From Sulfurimonas sp. (GTDB lineage Bacteria; Campylobacterota; Campylobacteria; Campylobacterales; Sulfurimonadaceae): a DNA stretch of 64,000 bases. Position 1 is the first letter of the stretch; every line of letters begins with the position of its first letter. The notes below the pieces were generated by a model. It saw nothing but the letters and a program-made list of their open reading frames with translations. It did no database searches and had not been told where the DNA came from. The DNA lies in NCBI RefSeq assembly GCF_023229025.1, contig NZ_JALOAA010000001.1, positions 1 through 64,000 on the forward strand. Direction: 5' to 3'. Shown here in pieces: positions 17,230-27,362 of this stretch. A program made the translations under genes and the position numbers.

Positions 17230-20200
17230 CTCTTTTTGTCATCTATTTTAAATAGCTCAAACGGGTACATGAATGTTCTTTTTATTATATTAAAAGGAGC
17301 AACTGCGATATCTTTTGCCACTTGAGTAGTTACATCAGGGTCATCGAGTTTGCCGGTTACTTTTAGTGATGTAGAGATATTCTCTTTCCCAAGAAGAATG
17401 TATCCGACAAGCGGTATCTTTGATATTGAGCTTCCAAGGTCTGTTTTTAGATTTAAATCTAGATTTATGCTATTTTTTTCTATACTAGCTTCTCCAAGAC
17501 CGACAATCTCAATCTCTTTTGATTTGAGATATATATCACTCATTTTATAGATTTCATCTTTTAATTTAAAATTAATATATGTCTCTTCTGCAGCTATTCC
17601 ATTTTTGTTGTAGCCCGGAAGAGAGAATGTCACTAATGAGGGAACGGTATTTACAAAAGCGAGAATATTGTTTAAAATTTTATAGTCAAGAATAGTTGTA
17701 TTTTTAATATGAGCCATTCCATCATACTCTTTAATTGAGCCGTTTATAAAAAACTCAAAAGAGCCGCCCTTGAATTTAGAAAGTGCAAAAAGCTTATCCA
17801 TAAACTCATCATTAAACTCATCTCCATATAGATATAGTTTATCTTTATCTAGGCTAAAAACAGCACGTCCTCTATTATGTAGAAGTTCTGCAGAAATAGC
17901 CTTATTGATATATTTTAGAGTAATTCTATCAGAAATTATACGTCTATTTTTTGCTAGAAAAAGATAGGAGTTTTTCGCTTCAAAGAAGAGAGTTATATCT
18001 TTGTTGCTATCATTAACATCTTCTCTTTGATCAAAGAAATTTATAATCTCTTTGATGTTTATTCCTGCATTGTTTGCACTTATTTTTATATCATCTTCTA
18101 TCTTGATGTCAACAGAGTTATTAATAGTTAAGTCTATATTTTTTGTATCTATATTATATTTTCCATTAATTAGATAGTTCTCAATCGGTTCATCTATAGT
18201 AGTTAAAAACTTATATCTAAAATCGCTCTGTAGAGAAAAATCTATGCTCTCCTGATTTAGTTTTTTTTCTATTTTTAAGCTTCCATTTGTTAAATCATAC
18301 TTTTTTAAAACTTTTGACTCTTCATAGATTTTTTCTAAAGATTTTATATTTGCAACCCAGCCGCTGTTGTCGTTTAAAAATTCAAAATCGTAATCATTAG
18401 AGCCTATTGTAGTCTGATTGCTCTTTTGCTGAATAAAGAGTTCGACTTTTTTGTCTGTTTTAAATACTTCACCAAATGCATCATTTTTCACTTCACTCTC
18501 TTGAAGAGTTACAGTCCCATAAGAGCTGCTTAGATTGTAATCTAAAGCTATTTTAGCCTTAAATATATCATCGAACTTAAGATATATATCTTTTGCTTTA
18601 AGTGACCCATCTTTAATATTAAACATAATATTCTCAAGAGTTGCATTTTTTTTGTTTATATCAAACGAAATTGTTTTTTTTGAAGAGAGGCTTATATTTT
18701 TATTTTCATATATTAAGTCAAAAGAGGGCATCGGTTTGTTAAGTTTTATATTGTTGTCGTAGAGTTTAAGTAGCTCTATATTAAAAGCCGCCTTACCTGA
18801 TTTAAACGATATATCTCCATAGAGCGAAGCTGAGCCGAGTTTTGGTGAAATTATTGAAGTAGTAGGTATGCGTGCTTTAAGAGTTTTTATATCAAAAGGT
18901 GTCTTTATTGCGCTTAAGTTAAATATTTTTTCTTTATAACCCCAAGAAGATTTATCTATAAACAGATAGTCACCATCTGCAGAGATGGTATAGGTTGCAG
19001 TAAGCGGTTTTCTCTTATTTATAAGCGATAACGCCCCATCATCTGAGCTAATCTTATCAAACTCAAATGTCAGTTTACCGCTTGACTTTTTTGCGTCAAA
19101 CTCTAAGTCAACATTTGCCGAAGCAATGTTTTTGTATTTTGCCGACATATTGTCAACTTTTACGTGAGTGTTTTTTAAGTAGACAGCGGCTTCTAATATA
19201 TCAATATCTAGCCCCAGATATTTAATCTCTGCATCTTTTGCATAAAAGAGCCCATCTGCTTCAACATCAAGCGTTCGCAAGTTTATCTCTAGCTTGAGGT
19301 CAGTTTCGACATGACCTCTGTTTTGGATAAACGGCAGTTCAATCTTATATCTCTCAAGCAGAGAAAGAATATCCTTGTTTACCTGCGCTTTAAAAAGTAG
19401 TTGTAGCGTTAAAATCTCTTCATCTTTTGAAAAGTCGATTTTCAACCAGCTCTTATCAAGAAAAAAGTTATATGAGTAGCCGTTTTTTGGTCTTATGTAG
19501 AGCACTCCATTTTTAAATTCAAGCTGGGTCTCTGCGGAACTAACTGCTGCGAGTTTCTCATCATATCTATATATTGAATCATTTGCCGTTGCTTTTGCAT
19601 GAAGATTTAAAAACGCTTTATCTATATTTTTATACTCAATCCAGCCATAAAAGCTCTCCAGTGACAGGCTTGACATATCTAGCGCATCATATACCCAATA
19701 ATTTATCTCTGCATTTAAATCAAAAAGATCTACAATCTCTTTTGTATTGTGTATATTATCCTTAGACTTTAGCTCATAAGATAATCTCTTGGTATCGCCA
19801 TGCGCAAATAGGTTTAGTTTTGTATCATCATGCAGGAGTATATTTAGAGATGTTTCAAATCCCATCTCTTTTGCATTTAGTACTGCATTACCGTCAATTA
19901 TCACTCTATTGTTTAAGGCTTTAAACTCATTTAATTCAAGATAGAGCAGACCGTTGCTTGGTAAAATAGAGCTATTAAGAGTAAAGTTTTCTGACGCAAG
20001 CTTAATATACCCCTCTTTATCATCTATATATTTTATACTACCCTCTATATCGTTTAGCAAGATAGTATAAATATCTAGCTCCTTTAACCAGCTAGTAAAA
20101 GGGAGTATAGTTTTTATAGTTTTGAGGATTTTTTCATAATCTTCTGTAGAGCTCTGCTCATGCTTATCTTCTATAATATTGACTTCATTAGCGCTTAGGC

Positions 20201-20387
20201 TTATTTTTTCATCCCATTTAATGTATAATTTCTTAACTTTAATGTTTTGGAGCGAGATCTCCTCCAGATATAGCCCGTTTTGAAGAATTATAAAAAGAGC
20301 AAAGAGCGATAAGATAATGAATGATAAAGCACTAAGAAGTATAAAATGGATTTTTGAGATTGTTCTGATTATTATATTGTCGTTCAT
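17223..20387 (-). CDS. Large AsmA-like (YhdP/TamB-type) envelope protein
   Basis: 1054 residues: a single N-terminal membrane helix (about 14-36), then a long periplasmic beta-rich region ending in an AsmA-like C-terminal domain (ILDYKILNNILAFVNTVPSL, FSLPGYNKNG, LKTDLGSSISKIPLVGYILLG and VTGKLDDPDV are typical). AsmA-family proteins are thought to be repeating-groove bridges that move phospholipids between inner and outer membranes. The family is clear from its C-terminal pattern; transport is inferred from homologues. Its first codons overlap, on the opposite strand, 71 bases of mltG, so both N-terminal membrane helices are encoded by the same DNA. ATG 20387 is preceded by a TTTAGG-like ribosome site. 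Confidence 0.82.
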   Translation of the reverse strand: MNDNIIIRTISKIHFILLSALSFIILSLFALFIILQNGLYLEEISLQNIKVKKLYIKWDEKISLSANEVNIIEDKHEQSSTEDYEKILKTIKTILPFTSWLKELDIYTILLNDIEGSIKYIDDKEGYIKLASENFTLNSSILPSNGLLYLELNEFKALNNRVIIDGNAVLNAKEMGFETSLNILLHDDTKLNLFAHGDTKRLSYELKSKDNIHNTKEIVDLFDLNAEINYWVYDALDMSSLSLESFYGWIEYKNIDKAFLNLHAKATANDSIYRYDEKLAAVSSAETQLEFKNGVLYIRPKNGYSYNFFLDKSWLKIDFSKDEEILTLQLLFKAQVNKDILSLLERYKIELPFIQNRGHVETDLKLEINLRTLDVEADGLFYAKDAEIKYLGLDIDILEAAVYLKNTHVKVDNMSAKYKNIASANVDLEFDAKKSSGKLTFEFDKISSDDGALSLINKRKPLTATYTISADGDYLFIDKSSWGYKEKIFNLSAIKTPFDIKTLKARIPTTSIISPKLGSASLYGDISFKSGKAAFNIELLKLYDNNIKLNKPMPSFDLIYENKNISLSSKKTISFDINKKNATLENIMFNIKDGSLKAKDIYLKFDDIFKAKIALDYNLSSSYGTVTLQESEVKNDAFGEVFKTDKKVELFIQQKSNQTTIGSNDYDFEFLNDNSGWVANIKSLEKIYEESKVLKKYDLTNGSLKIEKKLNQESIDFSLQSDFRYKFLTTIDEPIENYLINGKYNIDTKNIDLTINNSVDIKIEDDIKISANNAGINIKEIINFFDQREDVNDSNKDITLFFEAKNSYLFLAKNRRIISDRITLKYINKAISAELLHNRGRAVFSLDKDKLYLYGDEFNDEFMDKLFALSKFKGGSFEFFINGSIKEYDGMAHIKNTTILDYKILNNILAFVNTVPSLVTFSLPGYNKNGIAAEETYINFKLKDEIYKMSDIYLKSKEIEIVGLGEASIEKNSINLDLNLKTDLGSSISKIPLVGYILLGKENISTSLKVTGKLDDPDVTTQVAKDIAVAPFNIIKRTFMYPFELFKIDDKKSE

Positions 20388-21261
20388 GTACTACCTAAAT
20401 AAGCCTATAAATTCCCCAAAAATCATACATATTCCTAAAGGTTCTATTAATAAGATTATAACACATTTGAATAACAAAAATATCAATGTAAGCAAACTTG
20501 ACTCACTGCTTTTAAGGTTTATAGGTTCTCCACAAAGCGGATGGATAAACATTGGCAAAACTATTTCTACAAGGGGTGATTTCTTACATAAACTAACCAC
20601 GGCAAAAGCTCCACTGCAAAATGTTACTTTAATTCCTGGCGAGACTACCTATATATTTTTAAAACAGCTCTCAAATGAGTTAAATCTTGATCACAATGTA
20701 TTACAAAGAGAGTATGAGCAGCAGACAAAATATATAGAGGGTGCATTTGTTCCAAATACATATAGTCTGCCAATGGGAATCACTGAAAAAATGGCAGTCA
20801 AAATACTCCTAGGCGAATCATTTTCACAAATGAAAGATTTATCGATGAAGATATTTGGCACATTTAATGAGAAGAGATGGTTTCGTTTTGTAACAATTGC
20901 ATCAATTATAGAGAAGGAATCTGCAAATATAGAGGAGATGCCGCTAGTGAGTTCTGTTATATACAATAGGATTAAAAAGGGTATGAAACTGCAGATGGAT
21001 GGAACCCTCAATTATGGAAAAAATTCACATGTAAGAGTAACTCCCAAGATGATTAAAGAGGACACTTCTATATACAATACGTACCTACACAGCGGCATTC
21101 CGGCTGCTCCAGTCTGCAATGTAAGCTTTGATGCAATTAAGGCTGCAATCTTTCCTGCAAAAACAGATTACCTCTATTTTATGAAATCAAAGAGCGGTAA
21201 GCATAATTTCTCACGTAACTATTCTACACATTTAGCCAATATAAAGCGTGCTACAAAATGA
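20317..21261 (+). CDS. mltG: Endolytic murein transglycosylase MltG
   Basis: 314 residues, inner-membrane anchored (helix about 10-27), periplasmic YceG domain. Family motifs: FVPNTYSLPMGIT (near 148), the catalytic region SIIEKESANIEEMPLVSSVIYNRIKKGMKLQMDGTLNYG (Glu near residue 203) and YLHSGIPAAPVCNVSFDAIKAA. MltG cleaves nascent glycan strands and may fix their length. An ATG at 20386 is in frame but would remove the membrane helix, so the 20317 start is kept, although this makes a divergent overlap with the AsmA-like gene. The + strand carbon cluster follows after 127 bases. Confidence 0.93.
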   Translation: MNDKALRSIKWIFEIVLIIILSFMYYLNKPINSPKIIHIPKGSINKIITHLNNKNINVSKLDSLLLRFIGSPQSGWINIGKTISTRGDFLHKLTTAKAPLQNVTLIPGETTYIFLKQLSNELNLDHNVLQREYEQQTKYIEGAFVPNTYSLPMGITEKMAVKILLGESFSQMKDLSMKIFGTFNEKRWFRFVTIASIIEKESANIEEMPLVSSVIYNRIKKGMKLQMDGTLNYGKNSHVRVTPKMIKEDTSIYNTYLHSGIPAAPVCNVSFDAIKAAIFPAKTDYLYFMKSKSGKHNFSRNYSTHLANIKRATK

Positions 21262-21350
21262 AACGTTTTTCTAAAATAAATTAATCTTTTTATCAGCTTG
21301 CCCCATATTATTACATCTTAGTGCTATTATTTAGCTTGTAAATTTTCATC

Positions 21351-21356
21351 TATAAA
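21351..21356 (+). promoter_or_regulatory. Possible -10 box for idh
   Basis: TATAAA in the 127-base gap between mltG and idh, 33 bases before the idh ATG, with T-rich DNA upstream and no clear -35. Low certainty. Confidence 0.35.
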
Positions 21357-21388
21357 TCATGGAAATAAAAAAAACTTGAGGAAACACT

Positions 21389-23563
21389 ATGTCGAAAATT
21401 ATTTGGTCAAAAATTGATGAAGCGCCGGCTTTAGCAACATATTCGTTATTACCTATTGTAAATGCTTTTACTAAAGCAGCGGGTGTAGAAGTAGTTACTA
21501 GTGATATCTCACTAGCAGGTAGAGTTTTGGCAAGCCAAGGTCTTGCAGAAGATGAGTTGTCAAAACTAGGAGAAGTTGTTCTTCAAGAAGATGCTAACAT
21601 CATCAAGCTTCCAAACATCTCTGCATCAGTTGGACAGCTTAAAGATTGTATTGCCGAGCTTCAAAGTCAAGGTTATGATATTCCTAACTACCCTGAAAAT
21701 CCAGTAAATGATGAAGAGAAAGCTATTCAAGCTAAATATAGTGTATGTCTGGGTTCTGCAGTTAATCCTGTTCTTCGTGAGGGAAATTCAGATCGTCGTG
21801 CCGCAGTTGCAGTTAAGAAATTTGCACAGAAAAATCCACATCGCCTTAAGCCGTTTGCTCAAGACTCAAAAGCATACGTAGCACACATGGGAGGAAAGGG
21901 AGATTTCTACTCAAATGAAAAATCTGTAACTTCTGATAAAGATCAAAAAGTAACTATTGCACTAAACGGCAAAGAGTTAAAAACCGTTGACGCATTAGCC
22001 GGAGAGGTTTTAGACGGTACTTTTATGTCAGTTAAAGCTCTTCGTGAGTTCTACAGAAAAACTATTGAGGATGCAAAAGCTAAAGGTCTTATCTGGTCAC
22101 TACACCTAAAAGCAACTATGATGAAAATCTCTGATCCAATTATGTTTGGTCACGGTTTTGAAATCTTCTTTGAAGAGGTGTTTACTAAATATGCAGATAC
22201 TTTCAAAGAACTAGGTGTTAACCCTAATCAAGGTATGTCTGATTTAGAGAAAAAAATCAAAGGACACGCTAAAGAGGCTGAGATAAAGGCTGCTTTTCAA
22301 GCTGTAGTTGATTCAGACGCTCCTAAAATTGCTATGGTTGACTCTGATAAAGGTACTACAAACTTTAATGCTTCTAATGATATAATTATTGATGCTTCTA
22401 TGCCGGTTGTAGTTCGTGAAGGTGGTAAGCAGTGGGATAGAACAGGTGCAGCGGTAGAGACTGTTGCTGTTGTTCCGGATTCTACTTACGCTATGTTTCA
22501 TGAAGAGATGGTAGCTGATTGTGTTAAAAATGGTCAGTATGATGTTGCAACTATGGGTACTATGCAAAATATTGGTCTTATGGCGCAAAAAGCTGAGGAG
22601 TACGGTTCTCATCCAACTACATTTGAATTAGCTGAAGATGGAACTGTTACGGTTACTACAGAAGATGGCAAAGTATTAATGAGCTTTGAGTGTGAAGCAG
22701 GTGATATCTGGAGAATGTCTCGCACTAAAGATATTCCAATTAAAGACTGGGTTCGCCTAACTGTTGAGAGAACAAGACTTGAAAATGTTCCTGCCGTGTT
22801 CTGGTTAGATGAGAATCGCGCTCATGATGCTGAAGTTATGAAAAAAGTTAAAAAATATTTAGCTGATTTTGATACAACAGGTCTGGATATTCAATTCATG
22901 AATGTTACTGATGCTACACGTTTTACAAATGCCCGCGTGCGTGAAGGCAAAACTACTATCGCTGTAACAGGTAATGTTTTACGTGACCACTTAACTGATA
23001 TGTATCCTATCTTAGAGCTGGGTACATCTGCAAAAATGTTATCTATCGTTCCATTACTTGCCGGTGGTGGGCTATATGAGACAGGTGCCGGTGGCTCTGC
23101 TCCTAAGCATGTTGATCAGTTTTTAGCTGAGGGTCATCTTCGCTGGGACTCTTTAGGTGAGTTTTTAGCACTTGCTGAGTCTTTAAGATTCTTAGGAAAT
23201 AAGCACTCAGATGCAAAACTATCAGCTCTAACAGCTGCTCTAGATGTTGCAAATGATAGTTACTTAGACAACTCTAAAGAGCCTTCAAGAAAATGTGGAG
23301 AGCCGGATAACAAAGCTTCTCACTTTTATATAGCTCAGTATTGGGCAAAAGCATTAGCTAAGGGTGACAATGCAGAGTTAGCTGCTAAATTTGCTCCGGT
23401 TGCTAAAGAGTTGACTGAAAAAGAGGATCAAATAATCTCTGAGTTACTTGCTGCTGAAGGTAAGCCTCAAGATATCGGTGGTTACTTTCATCCAGATGAC
23501 GCAAAAGCTGCGGCTGCAATGAGACCGTCTAAAACTTTAAACAGTATTATAGATAGTATCTAA
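21389..23563 (+). CDS. icd: Isocitrate dehydrogenase, monomeric NADP-dependent type
   Basis: 724 residues, the length of monomeric IDH and about 300 longer than the common dimeric enzyme. Diagnostic stretches include the N-terminal IIWSKIDEAPALATYSLLP, NPVLREGNSDRRAAVAVK (isocitrate site) and SLHLKATMMKISDPIMFGH. It converts isocitrate and 2-oxoglutarate/CO2; in autotrophic Campylobacterota the reductive direction (2-oxoglutarate carboxylation) is used in the reverse TCA cycle. GAGGAAAC ribosome site before ATG 21389. A strong terminator follows, so it is probably a separate transcript from mdh. Confidence 0.97.
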   Translation: MSKIIWSKIDEAPALATYSLLPIVNAFTKAAGVEVVTSDISLAGRVLASQGLAEDELSKLGEVVLQEDANIIKLPNISASVGQLKDCIAELQSQGYDIPNYPENPVNDEEKAIQAKYSVCLGSAVNPVLREGNSDRRAAVAVKKFAQKNPHRLKPFAQDSKAYVAHMGGKGDFYSNEKSVTSDKDQKVTIALNGKELKTVDALAGEVLDGTFMSVKALREFYRKTIEDAKAKGLIWSLHLKATMMKISDPIMFGHGFEIFFEEVFTKYADTFKELGVNPNQGMSDLEKKIKGHAKEAEIKAAFQAVVDSDAPKIAMVDSDKGTTNFNASNDIIIDASMPVVVREGGKQWDRTGAAVETVAVVPDSTYAMFHEEMVADCVKNGQYDVATMGTMQNIGLMAQKAEEYGSHPTTFELAEDGTVTVTTEDGKVLMSFECEAGDIWRMSRTKDIPIKDWVRLTVERTRLENVPAVFWLDENRAHDAEVMKKVKKYLADFDTTGLDIQFMNVTDATRFTNARVREGKTTIAVTGNVLRDHLTDMYPILELGTSAKMLSIVPLLAGGGLYETGAGGSAPKHVDQFLAEGHLRWDSLGEFLALAESLRFLGNKHSDAKLSALTAALDVANDSYLDNSKEPSRKCGEPDNKASHFYIAQYWAKALAKGDNAELAAKFAPVAKELTEKEDQIISELLAAEGKPQDIGGYFHPDDAKAAAAMRPSKTLNSIIDSI

Positions 23564-23577
23564 ATTATCTACCCCAA

Positions 23578-23637
23578 AGAAGCCGTTACCGCATATAGTA
23601 TATGCGGAGGCTTCTACCTTTTATATTTTTCTTTTTT
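23578..23637 (+). terminator. Rho-independent terminator after idh
   Basis: AGAAGCC (23578-23584) pairs with GGCTTCT (23609-23615); inside it CCGCATAT pairs with ATATGCGG around AGT. The stem is followed by ACCTTTTATATTTTTC and TTTTTT, a good T-tract. Confidence 0.88.
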
Positions 23638-23749
23638 AGTGAAACTTTTTTGGTTTTATTTAAAAGGCAAAAAGTCTTTATATGGTAGTTTAAAGATACC
23701 TAAATAGTATTTAACTAAAATATCATAATAATTTACTCAAGGAGTGTAT

Positions 23750-24706
23750 ATGAATCAAGGAAAAAGAGTAGGAATAGTAGGCGCTGGAAATGTCGGTGCA
23801 ACAGTAGCTTACTCTTTAGCAATGCTTGGTTCTTGTCATGAAATAATTCTTCGTGATAATAAGATTGATGTTGCTAAAGGAAAAGCACTTGATATGAGTC
23901 AAGCTGCTTCGGCTGTAAGAAGCCATACAATAGTTACGGTAGCAGATGATATGTCTGATTTGACAAATTGTGATGTTATAGTTGTAACTGCAGGAAGCCC
24001 TAGGCTTCCCGGCATGAGTCGTGATGATTTGCTTATGATAAATGCAAAAATTACAAAAGAAGTCATAGAAGGAGTTGCAAAATACTCCCCTGATGCAATA
24101 GTTATAATGGTATCAAACCCTCTAGATGCTATGACATATGTGGCACTTAAAGAGAGTGGCTTTGAGAGAAGTCGCGTTATAGGAATGGCTGGGATTTTGG
24201 ATAGCTCAAGAATGGCTAGTTTTATTCAGGAGAAGCTTGGATATGGCGGCGGTCAAATTCGTGCATCTGTTATGGGCGGACATGGCGATGATATGGTTCC
24301 GCTTCCGCGTTACTCAACCGTAGCAGGTGTTCCCCTTGAAGATCTTTTAACACCAAGTGAAATTAGTGAGATAGTAGCTCGTACACGCAGTGGCGGGGCA
24401 GAGATTGTGAGTCATCTTAAAACCGGTTCCGCGTACTACGCACCTGCAAAATCTACAGCTATTATGGTAGAGGCAATATTAAGAGATACAAAACAGATTC
24501 ATCCATGTGCAGTTTATCTTGAAGGTGAATATGGCTACTCTAACGTTGTATCAGGTGTTCCTGTTATGCTTGGAGCAAACGGTGCGGAGAAAATAATTGA
24601 AGTTACTCTTGATGATACAGAAAGAGCTATGTTTAAGAACTCATGTAACTCAGTTAGCTCTTTAATTGATACATTAAATAGAAATAATTTTTTTAAAGGA
24701 GAATAA
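23750..24706 (+). CDS. mdh: Malate dehydrogenase
   Basis: 318 residues, LDH-like MDH group. NAD site VGIVGAGNVGATVAY at the N-terminus; the substrate loop GSPRLPGMSRDD has the Arg that marks malate rather than lactate specificity; the catalytic His lies in MGGHGDDMVPLPRYS. Start ATG 23750 has AAGGAG five bases upstream; an in-frame GTG at 23744 falls inside that site and is rejected. Interconverts malate and oxaloacetate. fumC begins two bases after its stop. Confidence 0.96.
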   Translation: MNQGKRVGIVGAGNVGATVAYSLAMLGSCHEIILRDNKIDVAKGKALDMSQAASAVRSHTIVTVADDMSDLTNCDVIVVTAGSPRLPGMSRDDLLMINAKITKEVIEGVAKYSPDAIVIMVSNPLDAMTYVALKESGFERSRVIGMAGILDSSRMASFIQEKLGYGGGQIRASVMGGHGDDMVPLPRYSTVAGVPLEDLLTPSEISEIVARTRSGGAEIVSHLKTGSAYYAPAKSTAIMVEAILRDTKQIHPCAVYLEGEYGYSNVVSGVPVMLGANGAEKIIEVTLDDTERAMFKNSCNSVSSLIDTLNRNNFFKGE

Positions 24707-24708
24707 AC

Positions 24709-26100
24709 TTGAGCAGTCGTATAGAAAAAGACACAATGGGTGAGATAAAAGTTCCAAAAGATGCTTATTGGGCAGCACAAACTCAACGTTCAATTGAAAA
24801 TTTTGCAATTGGCGAAGAGATAATGCCTTATGAGATTACAAGAGCTTTCTCATATCTTAAAAAAGCAGTAGCGCTTGTAAACAGAGATTTAGGCAAGTTA
24901 GATGCAAAGAAAGCAGATGCTATTGCACAAGCTTGTGATGAGATGCTAGCAGGAAAGCTTGATGGAAATTATCCTCTTGTTGTTTGGCAAACCGGTTCGG
25001 GTACGCAGTCAAATATGAACAACAATGAAGTTCTTGCGAATCGCGCTACAGAGATACTTGGAGGCGATTTTAGAGTAGAGAAGCTAGTTCATCCAAATGA
25101 TGATGTAAATAAGTCACAAAGCTCAAACGATACTTATCCAACAGCCTTGCATGTAGCTTCGGTTATAGCTGTTGAGACACGTGTTTTACCGGCTATTGCA
25201 AAATTAAAAGCGACTCTAAGTGAAAAATCTAAAAAATTTGACTCTATTGTTAAGATAGGCAGAACTCATCTTCAAGATGCAACACCTTTAACGTTAGGTC
25301 AAGAGATTGGCGGCTGGGTAGAGATGCTTAATAAGTGTGAAAAGATGGCAAAAGATTCTTTAGAGGCAGTTCGCGAACTTGCTCTTGGAGGAACTGCTGT
25401 TGGAACGGGGCTAAACGCTCATCCGGAACTTGGAGAGAGAGTAGCACGCAAACTGACAGAATTGACGGGGCACAACTTTATTACCGCTCCAAATAAGTTT
25501 CATGCTCTTACTTCTCATGATGCTCTTGTGTTTGCTCATGGTGCTCTAAAAGCGTTATCTGCGGATATGATGAAAATAGCTAATGACGTTCGCTGGCTAG
25601 CGTCTGGTCCTAGATGCGGAATAGGAGAGATTACAATTCCTGAGAATGAACCAGGCTCTTCTATAATGCCCGGAAAAGTAAATCCAACGCAGAGTGAAGC
25701 TGTAACTATGGTTGCTTGTCAAGTTATGGGAAATGATGCGGCAATAGGCTTTGCGGCTTCTCAAGGTAACTTTCAACTTAATGTTTTTAAACCTGTTATT
25801 GCATACAACTTTCTACAATCATGTCGTCTTTTAGGCGACTCAATTGTATCTTTTAATGATCATTGTGCAGTAGGTATTGAGCCTGTAGAAGAGAAGATAG
25901 ATTTTTATTTAAATAACTCTCTAATGCTAGTAACGGCACTTAACCCTTATATTGGATATGAAAATGCGGCGAAAATTGCCAAAACAGCTCATAAAAATAG
26001 TTCAACATTAAAAGAGACGGCTATTGAACTTGGACTTTTGACCGCAGAAGAGTTTGATAAATATGTAATCCCACAGGATATGATTGCACCAAAAGCTTAA
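24709..26100 (+). CDS. fumC: Fumarate hydratase class II
   Basis: 463 residues, iron-independent homotetrameric fumarase. Motifs: GSGTQSNMNNNEV (near 102), the substrate loop VHPNDDVNKSQSSNDTYPTA (near 128-147) and the signature GSSIMPGKVNPTQSE (near 317). Start TTG 24709 with AAAGGAG upstream. Interconverts fumarate and malate, the step next to Mdh; a class II enzyme here is notable because many relatives also use a class I fumarase. Followed by a small hairpin before sucC. Confidence 0.96.
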   Translation: MSSRIEKDTMGEIKVPKDAYWAAQTQRSIENFAIGEEIMPYEITRAFSYLKKAVALVNRDLGKLDAKKADAIAQACDEMLAGKLDGNYPLVVWQTGSGTQSNMNNNEVLANRATEILGGDFRVEKLVHPNDDVNKSQSSNDTYPTALHVASVIAVETRVLPAIAKLKATLSEKSKKFDSIVKIGRTHLQDATPLTLGQEIGGWVEMLNKCEKMAKDSLEAVRELALGGTAVGTGLNAHPELGERVARKLTELTGHNFITAPNKFHALTSHDALVFAHGALKALSADMMKIANDVRWLASGPRCGIGEITIPENEPGSSIMPGKVNPTQSEAVTMVACQVMGNDAAIGFAASQGNFQLNVFKPVIAYNFLQSCRLLGDSIVSFNDHCAVGIEPVEEKIDFYLNNSLMLVTALNPYIGYENAAKIAKTAHKNSSTLKETAIELGLLTAEEFDKYVIPQDMIAPKA

Positions 26101-26112
26101 AAAGCTTTCTTT

Positions 26113-26136
26113 AGAAAAGCCTAGAGGGCTTTCTTT
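26113..26136 (+). terminator. Small hairpin between fumC and sucC
   Basis: AAAGCC (26116-26121) pairs with GGCTTT (26127-26132) with outer A-T and G-C pairs and a one-base bulge, then CTTT. Weak; more likely an attenuator or mRNA-processing element within the operon than a full stop. Confidence 0.4.
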
Positions 26137-26173
26137 AAAAAAGTGTAAAGTAAATTTAAAAGAAGGAAGATAG

Positions 26174-27349
26174 ATGAATATACATGAATATCAGGCGAAG
26201 CAGATTTTTGCTAAATATGGTGTCCCTACACCAAAAGGCATAATGGCAGAGAGTGTAGAGCAGGCAGTTACAAATGCAAAAGAGCTTGGTGGACCTATTT
26301 GGGTTGTAAAAGCTCAAATACATGCAGGTGGTCGCGGACTAGGCGGCGGGGTAAAGCTTGCAAAGAGTATTGATGAAGTAAGAACATTATCAGAAGAAAT
26401 CCTTGGAATGACATTAGTTACTCACCAGACAGGTCCTGAGGGCAAATTGGTTCAAAAACTCTACATTGAAGATGGCGCAGATATAAAAGATGAGCTTTAT
26501 CTTGGTGTTGTTCTTGATAGAGCACGTGAGATGCCGGTAATTATGGCTTCTACAGAAGGCGGTATGGCGATTGAAGATGTAGCTCATGACACTCCGGAGA
26601 AGATAATTAAAGTAGCAGTAGATCCCGCTATAGGTTTTCAAGGTTTTCATGGTCGTGAGCTAGTATTTGGTCTTGGTATTACAGATAAAGTAGAGCAGGG
26701 CAAGTTTATTAAACTTGCAGCAGCACTTTACAAGCTTTATCTCGAAAACGATGCTGAAATGATAGAGATAAACCCTTTGATTAAAACAGGTGAGGGTGAT
26801 TTTATCGCACTTGATGGGAAAATGGGCTTTGATGATTCGGCACTTGGGCGTCACCCTGATATTGAAGCTATGAGAGATATAAGTGAAGAGGATGCGGATG
26901 AGCGCGAAGCTAGTGAGTATGGTTTATCTTATGTCTCACTCGATGGCGAGATTGGTTGTATGGTAAACGGTGCCGGTCTAGCGATGGGTACTATGGATAC
27001 GATTAACTACATGGGCGGAACTCCTGCAAACTTCCTTGATGTCGGCGGAAGCGCAAATGCACAAACTGTTGCAAAAGGCTTTGAAATAATTTTAAAAAAT
27101 CCAAATGTAAAAGCTATATTTGTAAATATTTTTGGTGGGATTGTTAGATGTGACCGTATTGCAAACGGTATTTTAGAAGCTACTAAGCTTGTAGATGTTC
27201 ACGTACCTGTTATTGTTCGTCTAGACGGAACAAATGCACCTGAGGCAGCAGAGATTCTAAAAAAAGCGAATATTGCAAATGTTATAGCAGCTACAGACTT
27301 GGCTGATGGTGCTGCAAAAGCAGTTGCTGCTGCAAAACAAGCTAAGTAA
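26174..27349 (+). CDS. sucC: Succinyl-CoA synthetase beta subunit
   Basis: 391 residues: N-terminal ATP-grasp domain (MNIHEYQAKQIFAKYGVPTP; KAQIHAGGRGLGGGVKLAK) and C-terminal CoA-ligase domain (VNIFGGIVRCDRIANGI). With SucD it interconverts succinate and succinyl-CoA with nucleotide hydrolysis or synthesis; in the reductive cycle it makes succinyl-CoA for OorDABC. AGAAGGAAG precedes ATG 26174; sucD starts 13 bases after its stop. Confidence 0.97.
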   Translation: MNIHEYQAKQIFAKYGVPTPKGIMAESVEQAVTNAKELGGPIWVVKAQIHAGGRGLGGGVKLAKSIDEVRTLSEEILGMTLVTHQTGPEGKLVQKLYIEDGADIKDELYLGVVLDRAREMPVIMASTEGGMAIEDVAHDTPEKIIKVAVDPAIGFQGFHGRELVFGLGITDKVEQGKFIKLAAALYKLYLENDAEMIEINPLIKTGEGDFIALDGKMGFDDSALGRHPDIEAMRDISEEDADEREASEYGLSYVSLDGEIGCMVNGAGLAMGTMDTINYMGGTPANFLDVGGSANAQTVAKGFEIILKNPNVKAIFVNIFGGIVRCDRIANGILEATKLVDVHVPVIVRLDGTNAPEAAEILKKANIANVIAATDLADGAAKAVAAAKQAK

Positions 27350-27362
27350 GAAGGATATTTAT

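Noticed and set aside
20386..20388. Shorter start for mltG that would avoid the overlap with the AsmA-like gene
   Set aside because: It removes the membrane helix expected in MltG; kept as an alternative only.
22313..22612. Antisense open frame of about 99 codons inside idh
   Set aside because: It lies wholly within a highly conserved enzyme gene and encodes a low-complexity His/Thr/Asn-rich product typical of shadow frames.
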